A stretch of 64,000 nt of DNA from Nitrospira sp. (GTDB lineage: Bacteria; Nitrospirota; Nitrospiria; Nitrospirales; Nitrospiraceae), in NCBI GenBank assembly GCA_005116965.1, contig SWDG01000007.1:115722-179721 (forward strand), in the 5' to 3' direction. Position numbers and translations under genes: made by a program. The notes beneath the pieces were generated by a model. The model worked only from the letters and a program-made list of their open reading frames with translations. It ran no database searches and was not told where the DNA came from. Each line of letters opens with the position of its first letter. Within the stretch, counting starts at the first letter, position 1. Below, one piece after another: positions 45,880-55,604 of this stretch.

Positions 45880-47283
45880 CTAAGCAGTGGGGTGAACGAG
45901 CGGTAAGACAACCGTGAACGCTGATCCATGGCCGAGATCACTTTTGACTTCTATCCGGCCCTTGTGCAGCTCCACGATCCAGGCACAGATGGCGAGGCCG
46001 AGACCCGTCCCCTTCTTTGTATGGCCTCGGGCAACGTCGGTGCGGTAGAAGCGTTGGAAAATCTTCTTATGATCGGCAGGGGCGATGCCGATCCCCTGGT
46101 CTGTCACCGACAGCCGGGCCTCCCGACCGTCATTCAACAGCGAGATCTCCACCTTTCCACCAGGATGCGAATACTTCATCGCATTTTCGACGAGATTGAG
46201 CAGCAGTTCACGAAGCCGCAAGTCGTCGCCCTGAACCACCACCGGCATAACGGTTCCCAGCAGGACTTCGATATTGCGGTCCTGCGCAAGCAACTTGGCC
46301 TGACGATGAATATCCTCCACCAGCGACTCCATGGCGACAGGCAGCGACTCCACTCTGACTTCACCCATATCGGCGCGTGAGAGGAACAACAGTTCATCGA
46401 CGATTCGCGTCATCCGATCGATCTCTTCCAGATTGCTTTCCAGCACCAACTTATAGTCGTCGAGCGAGCGAGGTCGCCGCAGCACCAGGTCAGTTTCTCC
46501 TTTCATCACCGTCAGAGGAGTCCGCAACTCATGCGAGGCATCGCTGGTGAATTGACGAATCTGGCGAAACGATGTATCCAGCCGGCCGATCATATTGTTG
46601 AAGGTGGCGGCCAGGCGGCCGATTTCGTCGTGAGCCGCCGGTATGCTCAGGCGTTGACTCAAATCCCCAGCGGCAATGCGCTGCGCCGCAAGGGTAATCT
46701 TATCGACAGGACGTAACGCTCGTCCTGCCAAGAACCATCCCCCTGCCAGAGACACAGCCAGGGCGATGGGGATCGCCACAACCAGCAGCACCAGGAAGCG
46801 TTGGAGTGTCTCTCCAACCGATTCCATCGACGTACCGACCTGCACGATGTACAGGAGATTACCTCGATACATGATCGGCACGGAAATCAGCCTCAACGGA
46901 GGCTCCTTGGGATACTTGGCCGACTCAAAAATTCTCTGTCCGGCAAACGCGGTATCAAGGGCGGTTCGGCTCAGCGGAACTTCGTGTTGTTTGATATTCG
47001 GAGAACGGATCGTGATCGTGCCAGAGGGGCTGAAGATCTGGAAGAACTTATCGATTCGCGTCAGTTCGGGAAATTGCGAGAGCAGTTCCTCTTCGTTGAT
47101 CAGTGGAAGAAATCCTCGCTCTTCGAGCGACCGCACCGCCGTCATGGCCGTATCTTCCAACGATTCATCGACTGTGTCGCGGAGACTTCTCGCCGTAATG
47201 GCGTATAGCACTACAGAGAAAATGATCAAGACCAGGGCTAGGGCGGTCCCATACCACAGGGTCAGCCGGACGCGTAGCGGCAT
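45880..47283 (-). CDS. HAMP-domain sensor histidine kinase (CusS/QseC-like)
   Basis: 467 residues. TM1 (ALALVLIIFSVVLYAI) and TM2 (LVVAIPIALAVSLAGGWFLAG) bracket a periplasmic domain of ~130 residues. HAMP (KITLAAQRIAAGDLSQRL), HisKA with His in SDASHELRTPLTVMKG, and HATPase with LVENAMKYSHPGG, DQGIGI and KGTGLGLAIC follow. It pairs with the OmpR-type regulator whose gene ends 93 bases upstream. The ligand is not readable; metal or envelope stress is usual for this group. Confidence 0.93.
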   Translation of the reverse strand: MPLRVRLTLWYGTALALVLIIFSVVLYAITARSLRDTVDESLEDTAMTAVRSLEERGFLPLINEEELLSQFPELTRIDKFFQIFSPSGTITIRSPNIKQHEVPLSRTALDTAFAGQRIFESAKYPKEPPLRLISVPIMYRGNLLYIVQVGTSMESVGETLQRFLVLLVVAIPIALAVSLAGGWFLAGRALRPVDKITLAAQRIAAGDLSQRLSIPAAHDEIGRLAATFNNMIGRLDTSFRQIRQFTSDASHELRTPLTVMKGETDLVLRRPRSLDDYKLVLESNLEEIDRMTRIVDELLFLSRADMGEVRVESLPVAMESLVEDIHRQAKLLAQDRNIEVLLGTVMPVVVQGDDLRLRELLLNLVENAMKYSHPGGKVEISLLNDGREARLSVTDQGIGIAPADHKKIFQRFYRTDVARGHTKKGTGLGLAICAWIVELHKGRIEVKSDLGHGSAFTVVLPLVHPTA

Positions 47284-47376
47284 GGATCAGCTCCTGCTCG
47301 GTGGTGACGACGCCGTGCTGTCGGTTCGCTGCGCCGCAAGTCACTGGGTGCACGCGGGGCTTGTGTCAGCTTCACG

Positions 47377-48048
47377 CTAGTCGGCCTTCAGCATATACCC
47401 GCTACCTCGAATGGTATGGATGAGTTTCTTGGTCCGGCCTCGATCGATTTTGTTTCGAAGGTAGTTCACATAGACATCGATGACGTTCGTAAAGGTGTCG
47501 AAATCTTGATTCCACACGTGTTCGGAGATCATGGGCCGAGTGAGGACGCGGCCGGTGTGACGCATCAGATATTCAAGCAACGCATACTCTTTCAGCGTCA
47601 AATCGATGCGTTGCCCACCCCGGGTGACATCACGGGTAGCCGGATTGAGCATTAGATCATCCACCTGGAGGATCCCTGGGCTTTCGGATGCTCCACGACG
47701 CAGCAGGGCTCGAACACGCGCCAAGAGTTCATCGATCGCGAACGGTTTGGTCAGGTAATCATCGGCACCGGCATCCAATCCTTTGACCCGCTGGTCGATC
47801 TGAGATTGCGCTGAGAGAATCAGCACCGGAGTGTGGACCCGTTCACGACGGATATTCTTCAGCACATCCAGACCTGACATGGAGGGCAGCATCACGTCGA
47901 CGACCAGGAGGTCATAGTTGGTCGCCAGGGCCATGTCCAATCCCTTGGCTCCGTCCTCACAGAGGTCGACGGCATAGCTCTCTTCTTCGAGCGCTCGCTT
48001 AATAAAACAACCGACTTTGGTTTCATCTTCTATGACAAGCACGCGCAT
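47377..48048 (-). CDS. OmpR/PhoB-type response regulator
   Basis: 223 residues from ATG 48048. The receiver has EDE, phospho-Asp in LLVVDVMLPSMSG and Lys in DYLTKPF. A winged helix (LKEYALLEYLMRHTGRVLTR, VNYLRNKID) binds DNA. The frame opens two codons earlier with GTG, but GGGGT is better placed for this ATG. It forms an operon with the HAMP kinase gene and probably degP. Confidence 0.93.
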   Translation of the reverse strand: MRVLVIEDETKVGCFIKRALEEESYAVDLCEDGAKGLDMALATNYDLLVVDVMLPSMSGLDVLKNIRRERVHTPVLILSAQSQIDQRVKGLDAGADDYLTKPFAIDELLARVRALLRRGASESPGILQVDDLMLNPATRDVTRGGQRIDLTLKEYALLEYLMRHTGRVLTRPMISEHVWNQDFDTFTNVIDVYVNYLRNKIDRGRTKKLIHTIRGSGYMLKAD

Positions 48049-48148
48049 AGACACCCCAACAAATATTGAGCAGCGGCGTGATTATACCAGACCGATGACT
48101 GTGAATCTTGAAGCGTACAGTGGCTCTCACCCGTCACGAAGCGGGGAC

Positions 48149-48802
48149 TTAGGTCGAATCGCCGGGGAAGGTTTGTTCCAGAGAGGTAATCATGGGCTTG
48201 CCGTCGCGGATCGTGAAGACCAGCGTTTCCTCGCCTTCCGTCTTGAATTCTCGATTGGCCTGGCGAAGCGTCTCTGTCGACTTAAAGGAGACTTTCGCGC
48301 TCCGTTCATCGACGGCCAACGACACGGACGTATTCGTCCGAGTGAAGTCGTGGGCGCTGGGAAAGGCGAAGCTCATGGCGAGCGTCTTCCGGTAATCTTC
48401 CCGCGTCAGCATGGCCATCTGTTGTTGCGGGCCTTGTTTCAGATGAATGGTGATGGTCACGTCGTGAGCAATGTGGCGCAGGACGCCGTCGACATCTTTT
48501 CGTCGAACCGCTTCGTCGAGTGCGTCGAGAAGATGGTCGATCCCTTCACGAGTCAGACGGACATCGGGCTGGAAGGGCTTCACCTGCGAATCTGTGAGAA
48601 TCACGCTGGGCTGACTTGTCGGTACATGGGGAGCCAGAAACTTGGTGACCAGACTCTGATTCTTGAAAATCGCGTACCCTGCGTATCCGATAGCCACTGT
48701 GGTACCCAGCACAAAGAGAATGACGAGGGCCTTTACCATCGAGAAGCGTGGCGGCGCTCGCTTTTCGGTTCTCTCATCGGTCCCCTGCTTCGTGGCGACC
48801 AT
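48149..48802 (-). CDS. Hypothetical membrane-anchored protein with NTF2-like domain
   Basis: 217 residues. A charged N-terminus, one membrane helix (VKALVILFVLGTTVAIGYAGYAIF, ~23-46), then an exported domain of ~150 residues. LDALDEAVRRKDVDGVLRHIAHDVTITI and the later AKVSFKSTETLRQANREFK and EGEETLVFTIRDGKPMI fit an NTF2/SnoaL-like cone fold. The role is unknown. It lies about 100 bases upstream of the OmpR-type regulator on the same strand. Confidence 0.7.
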   Translation of the reverse strand: MVATKQGTDERTEKRAPPRFSMVKALVILFVLGTTVAIGYAGYAIFKNQSLVTKFLAPHVPTSQPSVILTDSQVKPFQPDVRLTREGIDHLLDALDEAVRRKDVDGVLRHIAHDVTITIHLKQGPQQQMAMLTREDYRKTLAMSFAFPSAHDFTRTNTSVSLAVDERSAKVSFKSTETLRQANREFKTEGEETLVFTIRDGKPMITSLEQTFPGDST

Positions 48803-49097
48803 AGATCAGCTCTCCGGGCTGAAGATATTATGAGGTAACAATAGCGTGAATTATGTGAAAAGCAATCAAAGCCGGCGGCGCTGCAGGCCGATGTACTCCG
48901 CAGAGCACGTGCCGAGCCCGACGGCTGCTTTAGGCAAGGCCTCCTCGCTACGCAGCAATGGTCATGAGCACAAAAACATCTCCGAAAACAGGCCTGGTCT
49001 CTTGGAAAAGGGCTGATGCCGTGGTACGCTGCCCGCGATTGACAGGGGGCACCACGCAACCTATTCTCTCCGGCCTGAACAGAGGGTAGCTGACTCC

Positions 49098-51986
49098 ATG
49101 ACCACTCAGAATTGGCGCCAACCGACTGACGACTTTATTCACCGGCACCTGGGTCCCACAAGGGCCGACATTCAAGAGATGCTGGCCACATTGGGCCTCC
49201 TGTCGCTCGATACGTTGACTGATACCGCCATTCCTTCTGATATTCGATTTCGTCGAGCTCTTGACATTCCGATCGCCGACGGTGAGCAGGCCGTCCTGAC
49301 CCGTCTGAAAGACATCGCGTCCCAAAATCAGGTCTATCGATCGTTGATCGGCATGGGGTACCACGATTGCGTCACCCCGGGCGTGATCCAACGAAATATT
49401 CTAGAAAACCCGGCTTGGTATACGCAATACACCCCCTACCAAGCTGAGATCTCACAAGGCCGCTTAGAGGCGCTCGTGAACTTCCAGACCATGGTGGCAG
49501 ACTTGACCGGTCTGCCCCTGGCGAATGCCTCGCTGTTGGATGAAGCGACCGCTGCAGCCGAAGCGATGGCGATGTGTTACACGATCGCCCGCAACACCGG
49601 CGATGAACGAAAGGAATTCTTTGTCTCGCGCGACTGCCATCCACAGACCTTGGCGGTGTTGCAGACCAGAGCCGAGCCTCTGGGTATCGTCATCAAGACC
49701 GGTGTCGCCTCATCCGTTGATTGTTCGCGGCCTCAGCTGTGCGGCCTGTTGTTGCAGTACCCGGCCACAGACGGCTATGTGAGTGACTTCAGCACATTGG
49801 CCACGCAGGCGCATGAGGCCGGTGTGCTCGTAGCAGTGGCGACCGATCTTCTCGCCCTGACCTTGCTCCGCTCGCCCGGGGAATTCGGCGCCGACATTGC
49901 CGTCGGTTCGACACAACGCTTCGGTGTTCCGATCAGCTTCGGTGGACCCCATGCTGCGTTTCTTGCGACCAGAGAGGAATACAAACGGCAGATGCCGGGT
50001 CGCCTTGTTGGTGTCTCAAAAGATGTGACCGGCAAACCGGCCATCAGGCTGTCGCTTCAGACGAGGGAGCAACACATTCGACGGGAAAAGGCCACCAGTA
50101 ATATCTGCACGGCTCAAGTCTTGTTGGCCGTCATGGCCGCCATGTATGCGGTGTACCACGGACCGGACGGGTTGCGTCGGATCGCCGAGCGTGTACACGG
50201 CCTCACGTTGCTATTGGCAGAAGGACTGCGTCGGCTTGGATTCGACGTCTTGCCGAAAGTCTTCTTCGATACGGTTCGGATACCAGTCCCCAAAGCTCAA
50301 GCTGATCACATTGCGACCAGGGCGAATGAACAAGGAATCAATTTCCGGCACTATGAAGACGGCTCCATCGGCATCTCACTCGATGAAGTCAGCTCCGAGG
50401 AAGAAGTCCACCGGCTTCTGCACATCTTCGTCGGACATGACCAGTTGCCATTCCGTCTTTCCGATCTCGCTGACGCCATCGATCTCAACTACTCGGCTCC
50501 CTTGGCCAGGACGAGTACGTATCTGGCGCATGAGGTCTTCCATCGCCATCACTCCGAGCACGAGATGCTTCGCTATCTTCACAGACTACAGGCCAAGGAC
50601 CTCTCCCTCGTCCACTCCATGATCCCGCTGGGTTCCTGCACCATGAAGCTGAACGCCACCACGGAAATGCTACCGGTCACGTGGCCGGAGTTCGCTCGTT
50701 TGCACCCCTTCGCGCCAACTGAACAAACACGTGGCTATCGGACGTTGTTCGAACAGCTCGAATCGTGGTTGGCTGAGATTGCCGGATTCGCGGCCTTCTC
50801 GCTCCAGCCGAACGCGGGGTCCCAGGGCGAATATTCTGGTCTGATGATGATTCGGGCCTATCATCGGTCGAAGGGGGAAACACACCGAGATGTCTGCCTG
50901 ATCCCCGTATCAGCCCACGGCACGAATCCCGCCAGCGCCGCCATGGTTGGGATGACGGTCGTCGTGGTTGCCTGCGATCAGGACGGCAACGTGGATGTCG
51001 CCGACTTGGAGGCCAAGGCCGCTCAATATCGAGACCGATTGTCGGCCTTGATGCTCACCTATCCATCAACTCACGGGGTGTTTGAAGCAAGTGTGCGGCG
51101 CATTTGCCAAATCGTCCATACCCATGGCGGTCAAGTCTATATCGACGGGGCCAATATGAATGCCATGGTGGGCCTCTGCCGGCTGGGCGACATCGGAGCG
51201 GATGTCTGCCATCTCAACCTCCATAAGACATTTTGTATTCCCCATGGAGGTGGAGGGCCCGGCGTCGGACCGATTGGAGTAGCACGGCATCTCGTGCCAT
51301 TTCTACCGGGGCACCCCGTGGTCAAGCTTGGTGGGCCTCAAGCCATCGGCCCTGTTTCGGCAGCCCCGTTTGGCAGTCCGGGCATCCTTCCGATTTCCTG
51401 GGTGTACATTGCCTTGATGGGTCGTGACGGATTGACCACAGCCACGCAGGTGGCCATCCTCAATGCCAACTACATGGCCAAGCGGATGGAAAAACATTAC
51501 CCCATTCTGTATCGGGGCGATTCCGGATTGGTGGCTCACGAGTTCATCCTGGATCTCCGTGAATTCAAGGAGAGCGCCGGGGTCGAAGCGATGGATGTCG
51601 CCAAGCGATTGATGGACTACGGCTTCCATGCCCCAACCGTGTCGTTCCCGGTGCCCGGCACGCTGATGATCGAGCCGACGGAAAGCGAAGCCAAGAGCGA
51701 ACTCGATCGGTTCTGTGAGGCGCTGATTCTGATTCGTGCAGAGATTCAAGAGATCGTCGATGGACGGCAGCCGCGCGCAAACAACGTGCTGAAGAACGCA
51801 CCGCATACCGCCTCCGCCGTCACGGCGACGGAATGGAATCGTCCCTATACCCGCGAGCAGGCGGCGTTTCCTGCACCCTGGCTGAGAAACAGCAAGTTCT
51901 GGCCGAGCGTGAGCCGCATCGACGAGGCCTACGGTGACCGCCATCTGGTCTGCAGCTGTCCTCCGATCGAAAGTTATCAGCCCTAG
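49098..51986 (+). CDS. gcvP: Glycine dehydrogenase (decarboxylating), glycine cleavage P protein
   Basis: A single-chain P protein of 962 residues. The N-terminal half has FIHRHLGP and [20 protein letters not shown]. The C-terminal half carries the PLP lysine in [19 protein letters not shown] and the [17 protein letters not shown] motif. It decarboxylates glycine and passes the aminomethyl group to the H protein lipoyl arm. No gcvT/H is next to it. The 295 bases upstream hold no gene; no recognisable glycine riboswitch was seen there. Confidence 0.97.
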   Translation: MTTQNWRQPTDDFIHRHLGPTRADIQEMLATLGLLSLDTLTDTAIPSDIRFRRALDIPIADGEQAVLTRLKDIASQNQVYRSLIGMGYHDCVTPGVIQRNILENPAWYTQYTPYQAEISQGRLEALVNFQTMVADLTGLPLANASLLDEATAAAEAMAMCYTIARNTGDERKEFFVSRDCHPQTLAVLQTRAEPLGIVIKTGVASSVDCSRPQLCGLLLQYPATDGYVSDFSTLATQAHEAGVLVAVATDLLALTLLRSPGEFGADIAVGSTQRFGVPISFGGPHAAFLATREEYKRQMPGRLVGVSKDVTGKPAIRLSLQTREQHIRREKATSNICTAQVLLAVMAAMYAVYHGPDGLRRIAERVHGLTLLLAEGLRRLGFDVLPKVFFDTVRIPVPKAQADHIATRANEQGINFRHYEDGSIGISLDEVSSEEEVHRLLHIFVGHDQLPFRLSDLADAIDLNYSAPLARTSTYLAHEVFHRHHSEHEMLRYLHRLQAKDLSLVHSMIPLGSCTMKLNATTEMLPVTWPEFARLHPFAPTEQTRGYRTLFEQLESWLAEIAGFAAFSLQPNAGSQGEYSGLMMIRAYHRSKGETHRDVCLIPVSAHGTNPASAAMVGMTVVVVACDQDGNVDVADLEAKAAQYRDRLSALMLTYPSTHGVFEASVRRICQIVHTHGGQVYIDGANMNAMVGLCRLGDIGADVCHLNLHKTFCIPHGGGGPGVGPIGVARHLVPFLPGHPVVKLGGPQAIGPVSAAPFGSPGILPISWVYIALMGRDGLTTATQVAILNANYMAKRMEKHYPILYRGDSGLVAHEFILDLREFKESAGVEAMDVAKRLMDYGFHAPTVSFPVPGTLMIEPTESEAKSELDRFCEALILIRAEIQEIVDGRQPRANNVLKNAPHTASAVTATEWNRPYTREQAAFPAPWLRNSKFWPSVSRIDEAYGDRHLVCSCPPIESYQP

Positions 51987-52109
51987 CCAGCTCATCCTCC
52001 GCCGTGGCCTCTTGGCTGTCCTCCCCTGCATGGGCGACGGTGGACCCTGCCTTGTCCATTTTCCACGCTCACAGTAGAGTACAGAAGCGGACTCTGACGA
52101 GGAGGTTCT

Positions 52110-53429
52110 ATGAGCGACATCGGACGTCGAGGTTTTCTGGTGCGGACTGGTTTGGCCTTGGGCGCAGCGGTTCTGGCTGGTGTCCACGCACGCGTGTCTG
52201 CCGATCAACAAGCCCCGCAGTACAGATTCAAAAACTGGGAAGACCTCCGGGCCCAGTTTCCATTGTCTCCCCAACTCATCCATTTGGCGGCATTTTTTCT
52301 CGCATCCCATCCGACGCCGGTGCGTGAGGCCATCGAGCGGCACCGCGCCAGCCTCGATACCGATCCCATCGGCTATTGGGTTGAACATGAGGAGAAACAG
52401 GAAGCGAAGGTGCTCCAGGCGGCAGCCGAGTATCTGGGAGGCAATCCCACCGACATCGCCTTGACCGACAGCACGACGATGGGCCTGGGGCTTCTCTATG
52501 GTGGTCTCAAGCTTGGCAACGAGCAGGAAATTCTGACCACGACCCACGACCACTATTCGACGGAAACGGCGCTGCGTCTCCGTGCCGAACGGACAGGCGC
52601 CATGGTGCGACAGATTCACCTCTATCGTTCCACCAACACTGTGTCTCGCGAGGAAATTGTCGATTCGTTACGCAAGGGCATCACCCCGATGACGCGCATT
52701 GTGGCCATCACCTGGGTGCATTCCAGTACAGGGCTTAAACTGCCCATTCATGAGATGGCGCTGGCGATCCAGGCCATCAATCGCTCGAGAGAAGAGAGGG
52801 ATCGGATCATCTTCTGCGTGGATGGAGTCCATGCCTTGGGAGTTGAAGACTTCCGCGTGAGCGAACTTGGCTGCGACTTCCTGATCGCCGGAACCCACAA
52901 GTGGATGTTTGGTCCCCGTGGAACCGGTTTGGTTTGGGGCCACCCAAAAGCATGGCCGATCGCCAGGGCAACGATCCCGACCTTTAGCAGTCAGGCCTAT
53001 GACCTCTGGATGGAGAACAAATCGTCAAAAGACCTTCCCTCATCAGTGCACATGACCCCCGGAGGGTTCCATTCGTTTGAACACAGATGGGCGCTGGGTG
53101 AAGCCTTCACCTTTCATCAGACCATCGGAAAATCCAAGGTGACGCAGCGGATCTATGAACTGAACCAGCAATTGAAGCAAGGCCTGGCGGCCATGACCCA
53201 CGTTACGTTACACACTCCGATGTCGCAGGACCTCTCCGCTGGAATTGTCTGTTTCGAAGTGGCCGGCCTGGCGCCTCGCCAGGTGGTGGAAAAGCTTCGG
53301 CAGCACAACATCGTCGGCAGCGTGACACCTTACGCAACGAAATACGTCCGGCTCGCACCGAGTCTCATCAACTCACCGAAGGAAATTGAGACGACGCTCG
53401 AAGCGATCAGAACGCTACGATCATCATAG
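52110..53429 (+). CDS. Tat-exported class V aminotransferase-fold PLP enzyme
   Basis: 439 residues. The N-terminus is a twin-arginine signal (SDIGRRGFLVRTGLALGAAVLAG, cut near HARVSA). The rest is an aminotransferase class V fold: FLASHPTPVREAI, LTDSTTMGLGLL, VDGVHALGV (PLP pocket Asp) and the Schiff-base Lys in GTHKWMFGPRGTG. It resembles isopenicillin-N-epimerase-like and cysteine desulfurase-like proteins; the true reaction is unknown. GGAGG precedes ATG 52110. Export of a folded PLP enzyme through Tat fits cofactor loading in the cytoplasm. Confidence 0.87.
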   Translation: MSDIGRRGFLVRTGLALGAAVLAGVHARVSADQQAPQYRFKNWEDLRAQFPLSPQLIHLAAFFLASHPTPVREAIERHRASLDTDPIGYWVEHEEKQEAKVLQAAAEYLGGNPTDIALTDSTTMGLGLLYGGLKLGNEQEILTTTHDHYSTETALRLRAERTGAMVRQIHLYRSTNTVSREEIVDSLRKGITPMTRIVAITWVHSSTGLKLPIHEMALAIQAINRSREERDRIIFCVDGVHALGVEDFRVSELGCDFLIAGTHKWMFGPRGTGLVWGHPKAWPIARATIPTFSSQAYDLWMENKSSKDLPSSVHMTPGGFHSFEHRWALGEAFTFHQTIGKSKVTQRIYELNQQLKQGLAAMTHVTLHTPMSQDLSAGIVCFEVAGLAPRQVVEKLRQHNIVGSVTPYATKYVRLAPSLINSPKEIETTLEAIRTLRSS

Positions 53430-53491
53430 ATCGAAAAGGATCGGTCTTTCGTGCCGGTTCATCCCGGTCGAAGCACCGACGTACGCGTCGA

Positions 53492-53863
53492 TCAACGGGG
53501 CAATTCAAAGCTACAGCGCAACTTTCTGGCAGCGTGCCCTAAAGACTGATCGAGGGTCCAGAGTGTTACGTGCTGGAGCACGGCAGAGGCAAGGAGATGC
53601 ACGTCGATCCACCCTAAGCCCTGCCCAAAAAGTTTGTGGTTATCAATAAACGAGAGGATCTCCTGATAGTCGATCGTGGGTGTCGTAGGCAGGACCGCCA
53701 TGGACTCGAGCACCATCGATCGATGTTTCATGTTGCCGCATGCGACTTCTCCGATGACTAGCGGGTGACAGAGGACCAGGTCTTCGTCCAGCAAGCGTCG
53801 GAGCACAGGAGAGTCAGATCGAAAATGATCGATCCACACGGACGTGTCCACTAGCGTGGGCAT
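53492..53863 (-). CDS. vapC: VapC-type PIN-domain toxin
   Basis: 123 residues. The PIN nuclease acids are visible: Asp in LVDTSVWIDHF, Glu in VIGEVACGN, and Asp pair in GWIDVHLLASA and LWTLDQSL. VapC toxins cut specific RNAs, often tRNA. It starts two bases after the antitoxin gene ends. Confidence 0.92.
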   Translation of the reverse strand: MPTLVDTSVWIDHFRSDSPVLRRLLDEDLVLCHPLVIGEVACGNMKHRSMVLESMAVLPTTPTIDYQEILSFIDNHKLFGQGLGWIDVHLLASAVLQHVTLWTLDQSLGHAARKLRCSFELPR

Positions 53864-53865
53864 GC

Positions 53866-54057
53866 CTAGGCAGACCGGCGGCGGCGGATTTCTTTGAGCT
53901 GGGGGTCACTGCCCCCCAGTCGTGCGAGCCGCTTGGCGGCTTCGCGCGAAATGAGCGCCTCAAGTCCCAAGCGCACAAGCTGTGTTTTTTCGTGAACACC
54001 GGTGAGTTGGCCTGCGCGCTTGAGGAGCTGATCGTCGATGTTAAGCGTTGTGCGCAT
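53866..54057 (-). CDS. vapB: VapB-type ribbon-helix-helix antitoxin
   Basis: 63 residues from ATG 54057: MRTTLNIDDQLLKRAGQLTG, then KTQLVRLGLEALISREAAKRLARLGG and a basic tail. This is the RHH DNA-binding antitoxin of vapBC pairs. Earlier in-frame starts would run through the operator-like repeat at the promoter, so they are not favoured. It should repress its own operon together with VapC. Confidence 0.9.
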   Translation of the reverse strand: MRTTLNIDDQLLKRAGQLTGVHEKTQLVRLGLEALISREAAKRLARLGGSDPQLKEIRRRRSA

Positions 54058-54073
54058 ATGCATCAATATGCAT
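54054..54073. promoter_or_regulatory. Likely vapBC operator: repeated ATGCAT boxes
   Basis: Two ATGCAT palindromes lie ten bases apart (54058-54063 and 54068-54073), nested in a GCATAT...ATATGC inverted repeat. They overlap the vapB start codon. A ten-base period is what tandem RHH dimers read on one DNA face. Confidence 0.5.
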
Positions 54074-54153
54074 GAGTGAGGCATCAGCCGTCAAGCTGCT
54101 TCTTGTGTGACGGAGCATCGGAGGCAAAGAGTCAAAGAACAAAGTGAAAAGGG

Positions 54154-55356
54154 CTAGGGAATGTCCTGGACGAGACGAAAACCCAGGAAGTTGCCCCGGG
54201 CGTCGGTGTCGTACCTGCCCCGGTGGGATGCACGCAGGTCCCCCGGTCCGCCGTCCCAGGAACCACCACGGATCACGCGCCGGGCGACGCTTTCGCCATA
54301 CCAACTTGAGCACCATCCCCAGACATTGCCCGCCATGTCGAAACATCCATAGGGGCTGACTCCGTTCGGATAGTGAGTGACCGGGGTCGTGGGATCAATA
54401 CCAGATTCCCCACTGTTACACTTATTATTGTTGAACTTCCCGCCCCAGGGATACTCTCGCCCGTTTTCACCGCGTGCCGCCTTTTCCCACTCCTTCTCTG
54501 TCGGAAGACGCTTGCCGGACCAGTTGGCGTACGCTTCCGCCTCGTAGTAACTCACGCCGACAACAGGATGGTCGGCCTGGTTCCATCGCTTGTCACTCCA
54601 AAATTGGGGACTTTCGATGTTCTGTTCCGTCTTCCACACCCACCCTTCATCCGACCAGTACCTCTGATTCTCATAGCCACCTGCCTCAATGAAAGCTCGA
54701 TACTTCTCGTTTGTCATGGGGTACTTGTCGATCCAATAGTCGTGCTCGATCACGACGCGAGCCTTCTCGTCGCCATACAAGAAGGGCCCTTTGGGGACTT
54801 TCACCATATCCATTGGGGCGGCAGAGGACATGGGTTGTCGTTCTGTGAGAACAGGCTTGGACTGTGTTGTTGGTGCCGTTTGAGGCTCACTCAAGCCTTG
54901 CACCGGCTGCTTTAGATGCGCAATCAACCGATCCATGTCCTTGTGAAAGTCCGGATCAGGGCGGACGACAATACCGTTCCGGTACGACACGTCTTGAATG
55001 CTGGCAGGAAGACGTTCTGCCAGCGGGATCTTGGCGCCTTGGACAAGCACCGGAATAACTGGAATCTGACGCTTCAGTGCTGATTCAATTTCAATCCGTA
55101 CAAAGTCGCCAGGGTCTTCAAGTCTGTACTTTCCCTTGCGGCCTTTGGCCTTCATCCAATCCCGCCCGATGACCGCAAGGAACACATCACACTTCGCCAC
55201 CTGTTCATCCAGATAGGTCCGAAAGTCGACGCCCAAGGGAATCGAATCGACATCTCGAAAGACCGATTGTGGAAATACCTGGATGAGCCGGTCGTAGATC
55301 CGACCGGTGACATCGGCACTATCTTCGCGACGATACGAAATCAGAATCTTGCTCAT
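54154..55356 (-). CDS. TIR domain - formylglycine-generating-enzyme/C-type-lectin fusion protein
   Basis: 400 residues from ATG 55356 (MSKILISYRREDSADVTG). Residues 1-~140 form a TIR domain with the usual first strand, FRDVDSIPLG box and DFVRIEIESAL, where the Glu is a candidate NADase residue. A linker rich in Pro/Thr/Gln follows (~145-185), then an FGE-sulfatase (SUMF1) C-type-lectin domain: MVKVPKGPFLYGDE, DKYPMTNEKYRAFIEAGG, HPVVGVSYYEAEAYANW, RLPTEKEWEKAARG, GCFDMAGNVWGW and the end VIRGGSWDGGPGDLRASHRG...GFRLVQD. The last ~40 residues have the look of a diversity-generating retroelement variable region. It lies next to vapBC and is separated from the Sel1 gene by ~250 non-coding bases. 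Confidence 0.88.
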   Translation of the reverse strand: MSKILISYRREDSADVTGRIYDRLIQVFPQSVFRDVDSIPLGVDFRTYLDEQVAKCDVFLAVIGRDWMKAKGRKGKYRLEDPGDFVRIEIESALKRQIPVIPVLVQGAKIPLAERLPASIQDVSYRNGIVVRPDPDFHKDMDRLIAHLKQPVQGLSEPQTAPTTQSKPVLTERQPMSSAAPMDMVKVPKGPFLYGDEKARVVIEHDYWIDKYPMTNEKYRAFIEAGGYENQRYWSDEGWVWKTEQNIESPQFWSDKRWNQADHPVVGVSYYEAEAYANWSGKRLPTEKEWEKAARGENGREYPWGGKFNNNKCNSGESGIDPTTPVTHYPNGVSPYGCFDMAGNVWGWCSSWYGESVARRVIRGGSWDGGPGDLRASHRGRYDTDARGNFLGFRLVQDIP

Positions 55357-55604
55357 GGTCTCACAACAGGAAGCTGAGGCCCCACAGCCATCCCAATGGG
55401 CCGTGGCGCCAGATTCTACGCATTTGCCCGAAGAACGCAAGGTGGGAAGCTGATAATTGGAGCCCTCCCGAAGTCATATGTTCGCGAAGACTAGACCAGC
55501 ATATCTCACTCTGGGAAAACGACAAGTAGCTGATTAGACGTCTAGGTGGAATGAAGTGTGGAAGGTGTTTAGTTTGGGAGGCGTGAGCGTAACTTTCTAA
55601 TTGC

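Noticed and set aside
48803..49097. Glycine riboswitch upstream of gcvP
   Set aside because: The expected tandem conserved cores were not seen; the GC-rich palindromic stretch near 48865 does not match the family.
53430..55604. A local DGR reverse transcriptase or template repeat near the TIR-lectin gene
   Set aside because: No RT motif (such as YxDD) and no near-copy of the variable stretch were found on either strand.
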